From: Motacilla alba alba
Taxonomy: Eukaryota > Chordata > Aves > Passeriformes > Motacillidae
DNA length: 64,000 nucleotides
Direction of reading: 5' to 3'
Assembly: GCF_015832195.1 (NCBI RefSeq)
Contig: NC_052026.1
Coordinates: forward strand, 10,461,619-10,525,618
Part shown: piece by piece, positions 60,421 through 64,000 of the stretch
Numbering within the stretch: position 1 is the stretch's first letter
Layout of the letters: every line of letters begins with the position of its first letter
Notes under the pieces: model-generated
Database searches by the model: none
Seen by the model: only the letters and a program-made list of their open reading frames with translations
Told to the model about the DNA's origin: nothing
Translations under genes and position numbers: made by a program

Positions 60421-62410
60421 AGCAGGTCAGAGCCTCCTGAAAAACTGGGTTTTCCATCAGTCCCTTGGCAAGGGCAGAAGGTTACTGGGACTAATCAAGT
60501 TGGTCTTGTGGGTAGCCAGTGAGGCTTTATGGCTTCCCAGGTGACCTTGGTCCTGTAATGTACCATAAAGGACTGGCTTTCTCCATTAATAGTTTGCTTG
60601 TGAGAGCTGGAAAGGCAACTTGTAATACAGCTGCTTTTCCTGCTTCTTCCATAATGACATTCTGAACAAGCAAGATGATGTCCTTTGATCCAATGTGACC
60701 TTGTATTTTTGGTGATTCTATGATATCTTTAGAGAAAATAAGTAAATGAAGATATAAACATGCTGCTTAGTTATATATTTATCTATTTATTTTTTTCATA
60801 AATTGCATCACAAAATGTAATATTAATTAAATTTATGTGTGTGTATATACCTTTTGGCCAATTCTCTTTTCAGTTGAACCTATGTATATTAAACATTAGA
60901 CTTATACCTGTCAATTGCAAGGGAATGGGGAATATGATGCTTCCTGAAAGGTTTTTTTTCCCCTGCATAAGGGTTTTTCTCTCCATGGTGGTGTTGTGTT
61001 CAACAGCTAAATTGAGATTCTTTTGGGGCTTTGAAAAGAGAACTCTTTGGTCTTCTTTCATTCTCCTGGAGTATCTTTTCCACTTACAATGTATGATTTT
61101 ATAGCAAGATCTATTACAAGGAGCTTTGAAAGTCTTATTCAAAGTAATCTCATGAAAGAATGGATATATAAAAGTTTGAGCATCATTGTGTTTGGGATTT
61201 TTATGTCAGTTGTTTTGACTTCTATCACAAGCTACTAAATTTTGTTCCTTTATGCCTGTGCTAGCTGTGTAACTGCATGGTTTCCAAGCAGGAATCTTTT
61301 CTTAATTTGAAGATGTCAGAAATTAGGAATGTTCTGTTCCTTTAACAGTTTTTCCCAGCGTGTGGTTGACTTCACTGTGAAAAACAGGCATATTTGAATT
61401 TGTCTGGGTTCTTTTTTAAATTTCAGCCTCCACTGCTAGCAAGAGAGCTCTTCCATATAAGATACTTTCCTTCAATCTATTAGTTTTAAATCTGATAAGT
61501 GAAGCAAATTGAATAAATCATTATCATGTGTTTTTCAGCTGTCTCCACAGTCTCTTTTCTCTGTTTTCTTCAACCTACTTCTAAAAGGCTGGAAACAAGG
61601 CTATTCCATGTTATTCTAATTTTGTTTGTCCATCAATATTTGTTTTCCAGAAAAAGTGCACTGCTTGTCATGCTTTATATATTCATGTTATCTGTCAAAT
61701 GAGTGCTGCACCAGATTTTCTATTGCTTGTTGATCTGCTAAAAAGCCTCTAGATCCCAGGAGCACTCCTCTCCCTTGTCATGATAGTAGCACTCTAACAG
61801 TCTGTAATTTCCAGAATTCAAATCAGCATTATTGGGCCATTATGAGTTCTTCAGTCTGGTCCAAGTTAATTGCCCAACACATGCCAGACATCAGCATCTC
61901 TAAGAGGCTGTGTGCAAAGGTGGATATGTGTGTTTATGGTTTGTGTGTATGTATTCTGGAGCAAGCTGAGAAAAAACAGGTTTGAACACTGCTAAAAACT
62001 TGATGGCACAGCCCTAACTTACTTCTGTCAAGTGGGGTTGTTACATTGGTAGTAGAGAATTTAATTACTAAAATTCAGCAAGGCAGAGAAGAACACACGT
62101 TGTTGCTGTTTAGTGCAAAGTTGTTCTCTTGAAGGTATTTAAAGTCTTCTAGTTAGGAAGGTCACAAATATATTGAGAAGATTGGTGCCTAGTTTAAATT
62201 ATGAGACAAAATGTAAATAAACAGTGTTTTTCTAATATCTTGTCAGGAGGAACACAGAAAAAAAGGAGGAAGTGCATGGAGCATTCCTCAGGTAGAAAAG
62301 AGCAGGTAGTTCCAGTGTGATTTCACCAGTGTTTCACCCTGGCTGTGCAGACAAGCCAACATTAGGCAAACTGGACCTGATGAAGTCATTATGTCTTGGA
62401 AAAGGGAGAT
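60421..62410. other. AT-rich non-coding stretch, possible CR1 end near 60720
   Basis: No gene recognised. The segment ending GTGATTCTATGATATCTTT near 60712-60730 resembles the plus-strand 3' terminus of a CR1 element, whose ends carry repeats of ATTCTATG. Upstream similarity is too weak to call it firmly. An (AT)-rich stretch lies near 60770-60840. Confidence 0.45.
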
Positions 62411-62475
62411 GAAGCTGATAGCTGTTATCAGAAATAGTTATCAGAATAGCTTCTGATAGTTATCAGAAATAGCTG
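62411..62475. repeat. Small tandem array carrying five GATA cores
   Basis: The unit GTTATCAGAAATAG occurs at 62424-62437, 62437-62449 (one base shorter) and 62459-62472. An inverted copy, TTCTGATA (62451-62458), pairs with TATCAGAA (62439-62446). GATA cores lie at 62417, 62426, 62439, 62455 and 62461 on alternating strands. The array could act as a clustered GATA-factor site or be an incidental slippage product. Confidence 0.75.
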
Positions 62476-64000
62476 CCAGGCCTGTCAGTGTTTGGGCAGG
62501 CAGCAGTGTCCCCTGTGCTCAGTTGTGGTCAAGTGCTGGAAAAGCTCAAGTGAAAGTGCAAAGGACAAACTCTATAGGAGAAGGTCTAAGGGAATGGGCT
62601 TGTCATCTTCCTGAGGAATGTCTTTAACTTCCCTGGACACTCCTACTGGCACTTCAGTGAGCTGGGGAGAGGGTGAAATTTCCATGTAGAACTGCACATA
62701 TCCGAAAGATACGAACTACAGATTTATAACTCCTCGGGAGCACTTAAGAATGGAAAAAGGAAAAAGGGACACCTGCTGTTTGGACTGAAAAGACGAGGAT
62801 TATGAAGCTACTGCCAAAACCCTTAAAGTTTGCATTAGTTTCTTGGCATTTTGACAGGCTCTGCATTTCAGCAGAGAAAAAGGTGACCACACTGCATGGT
62901 AGATTGATATGGTCACAATATTATTTGAAATAGCAAACAACATAGGAGGGGTATTAGGTCAGTTGCATACTCAGGGAAGCAATGTTTCTTGAAACAGGAA
63001 GAGAAAAAATTTAATCAGCAGTTCATTGTAAGGAAGCTCAGCTGGCAACCAATAAACTAGGAAAAATGGAGTCTGAAATACAACATTCCTAGACAAAATA
63101 AAACATATAGAGGGCCAAAATAACCCACTTTTCATAAAGTTTAAATAACTGTTCTTCAGCAGACACAGAACGAAGGAAGACAAAACAGTAGGTCTCTTGT
63201 GAGAGTAGTGAAATGGATACTTTCCATGATACATATCTTGATTTTTCATGAATTTGCACAAAATATGGAGGGATGGATAGTAAATGACACCCAACAACAA
63301 ACGATTTCTGTTTCCTTGGCATCAAAAAATTACACAATTATCCACCTAGAATTGGAACTTGACAGTGTCATGTAGGTTACTTGACAGAAACCCCTGAGAA
63401 GTTCCTCTGGTAGGTTTCTGAAGTCTGGCATTATTCAGGTAACATGCCCATGAATTTTTGTCCATGAGTTAGAATGTTCAGTGCAGCATAGGGCTAGAGA
63501 CTAAATGCAGAGAGAGGCATTGGGGTAGGGATAGGATGGCTGCCTCTGGTCCTCAAGAGAAGTTGCAGATAATCCTGTATACATGTATGGCTGAGCTCTG
63601 AGCAGCAATGCAGAGATCACCACCCAGCCCCAGTGGGGCTTTTCAAACTGTGCTGAACCCAAAATACATTTGGAAGTTCCACTGAGCTAAATGAGATTTA
63701 CATGTGTGACTATGCATGTTGCTCAGAACTGAGAGAAGATGGAATCAGGTCTTTAATTAACTAATATAAGAGGTCTTTGGAATTCTGATGTGGTGTTTTA
63801 GGAGGAATTATATGATAAAATAACATGAGTAGCCTTGCAGGTCAAACAGCAAAGCAGATGTCAGCCTCTCTTCTTAGCAAACTTTGGGTTTTGTTGCCAT
63901 TTTCTGGTAAAGAGTAAGTCAAGGGAAAGCACATAAATGAATTTGAATTTTGCCTTTCAAATACTAACAAAATAACCCATCTGAACTACTCGTAAGGCAT
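62476..64000. other. AT-rich non-coding stretch to the end of the window
   Basis: No exon, RNA gene or transposon recognised. Confidence 0.55.

Noticed and set aside
60660..60730. CR1-like 3' end on the plus strand
   Set aside because: GTGATTCTATGAT matches a CR1 terminus, but the upstream GATGAT...CCAA similarity is too weak to call. It is only mentioned in the segment note.
1..64000. CRISPR arrays, operons, prophage or other microbial systems
   Set aside because: No regularly spaced repeats, no dense coding strands and no ribosome-binding-site pattern. The CR1 relic and microsatellites indicate a vertebrate genome.

Overview
The window looks like vertebrate nuclear DNA, most likely from a bird (another sauropsid is possible). 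It is AT-rich throughout. I recognise no protein-coding exon, tRNA, rRNA or operon-like arrangement. The one family-level match is an old, minus-strand CR1 LINE 3' end at about 52557-52880. Interspersed repeats are sparse and nothing resembles a mammalian SINE. Low repeat density with CR1 as the recognisable LINE is typical of bird genomes. The species and the neighbouring genes cannot be read from the sequence, and the window could be a gene desert or the interior of a very long intron.

Layout. 1-12000 is unremarkable AT-rich non-coding DNA with short simple repeats, a GC-richer patch near 8420-8860 and a perfect 10-bp hairpin at 8448-8470. 12000-30000 is similar, with stretches rich in homeodomain-type TAAT cores (12055-12250, 18180-18480, 21830-22180, 26540-26680) and a small CpG-rich patch at 22620-22800. 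30180-30310 is a promoter-like patch with an X-box (RFX-type) palindrome and an ETS-type site. 32330-34350 is the densest block of putative regulatory sequence: CpG dinucleotides retained in AT-rich surroundings, three TAATTA sites, and a striking array of alternating TGAC half-sites at 34100-34139. 41020-41240 is another candidate conserved element. 45001-46276 is a GC-richer, LTR-like block. 52557-52880 is the CR1 relic. 55431-55520 is a CTTTTT microsatellite. 57290-57660, 59270-59460 and 60240-60420 are further candidate conserved elements. 62411-62475 is a small tandem array carrying five GATA cores.

How it works together. There is no gene set to connect. If the window has a function, it is most likely as a cis-regulatory landscape for a distant developmental gene. 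That is inference from motif content and CpG retention; no alignment was possible. I see no convincing new gene system. The best leads are the phased TGAC array, the GATA tandem array, the X-box/ETS patch and the 32330-32960 block.
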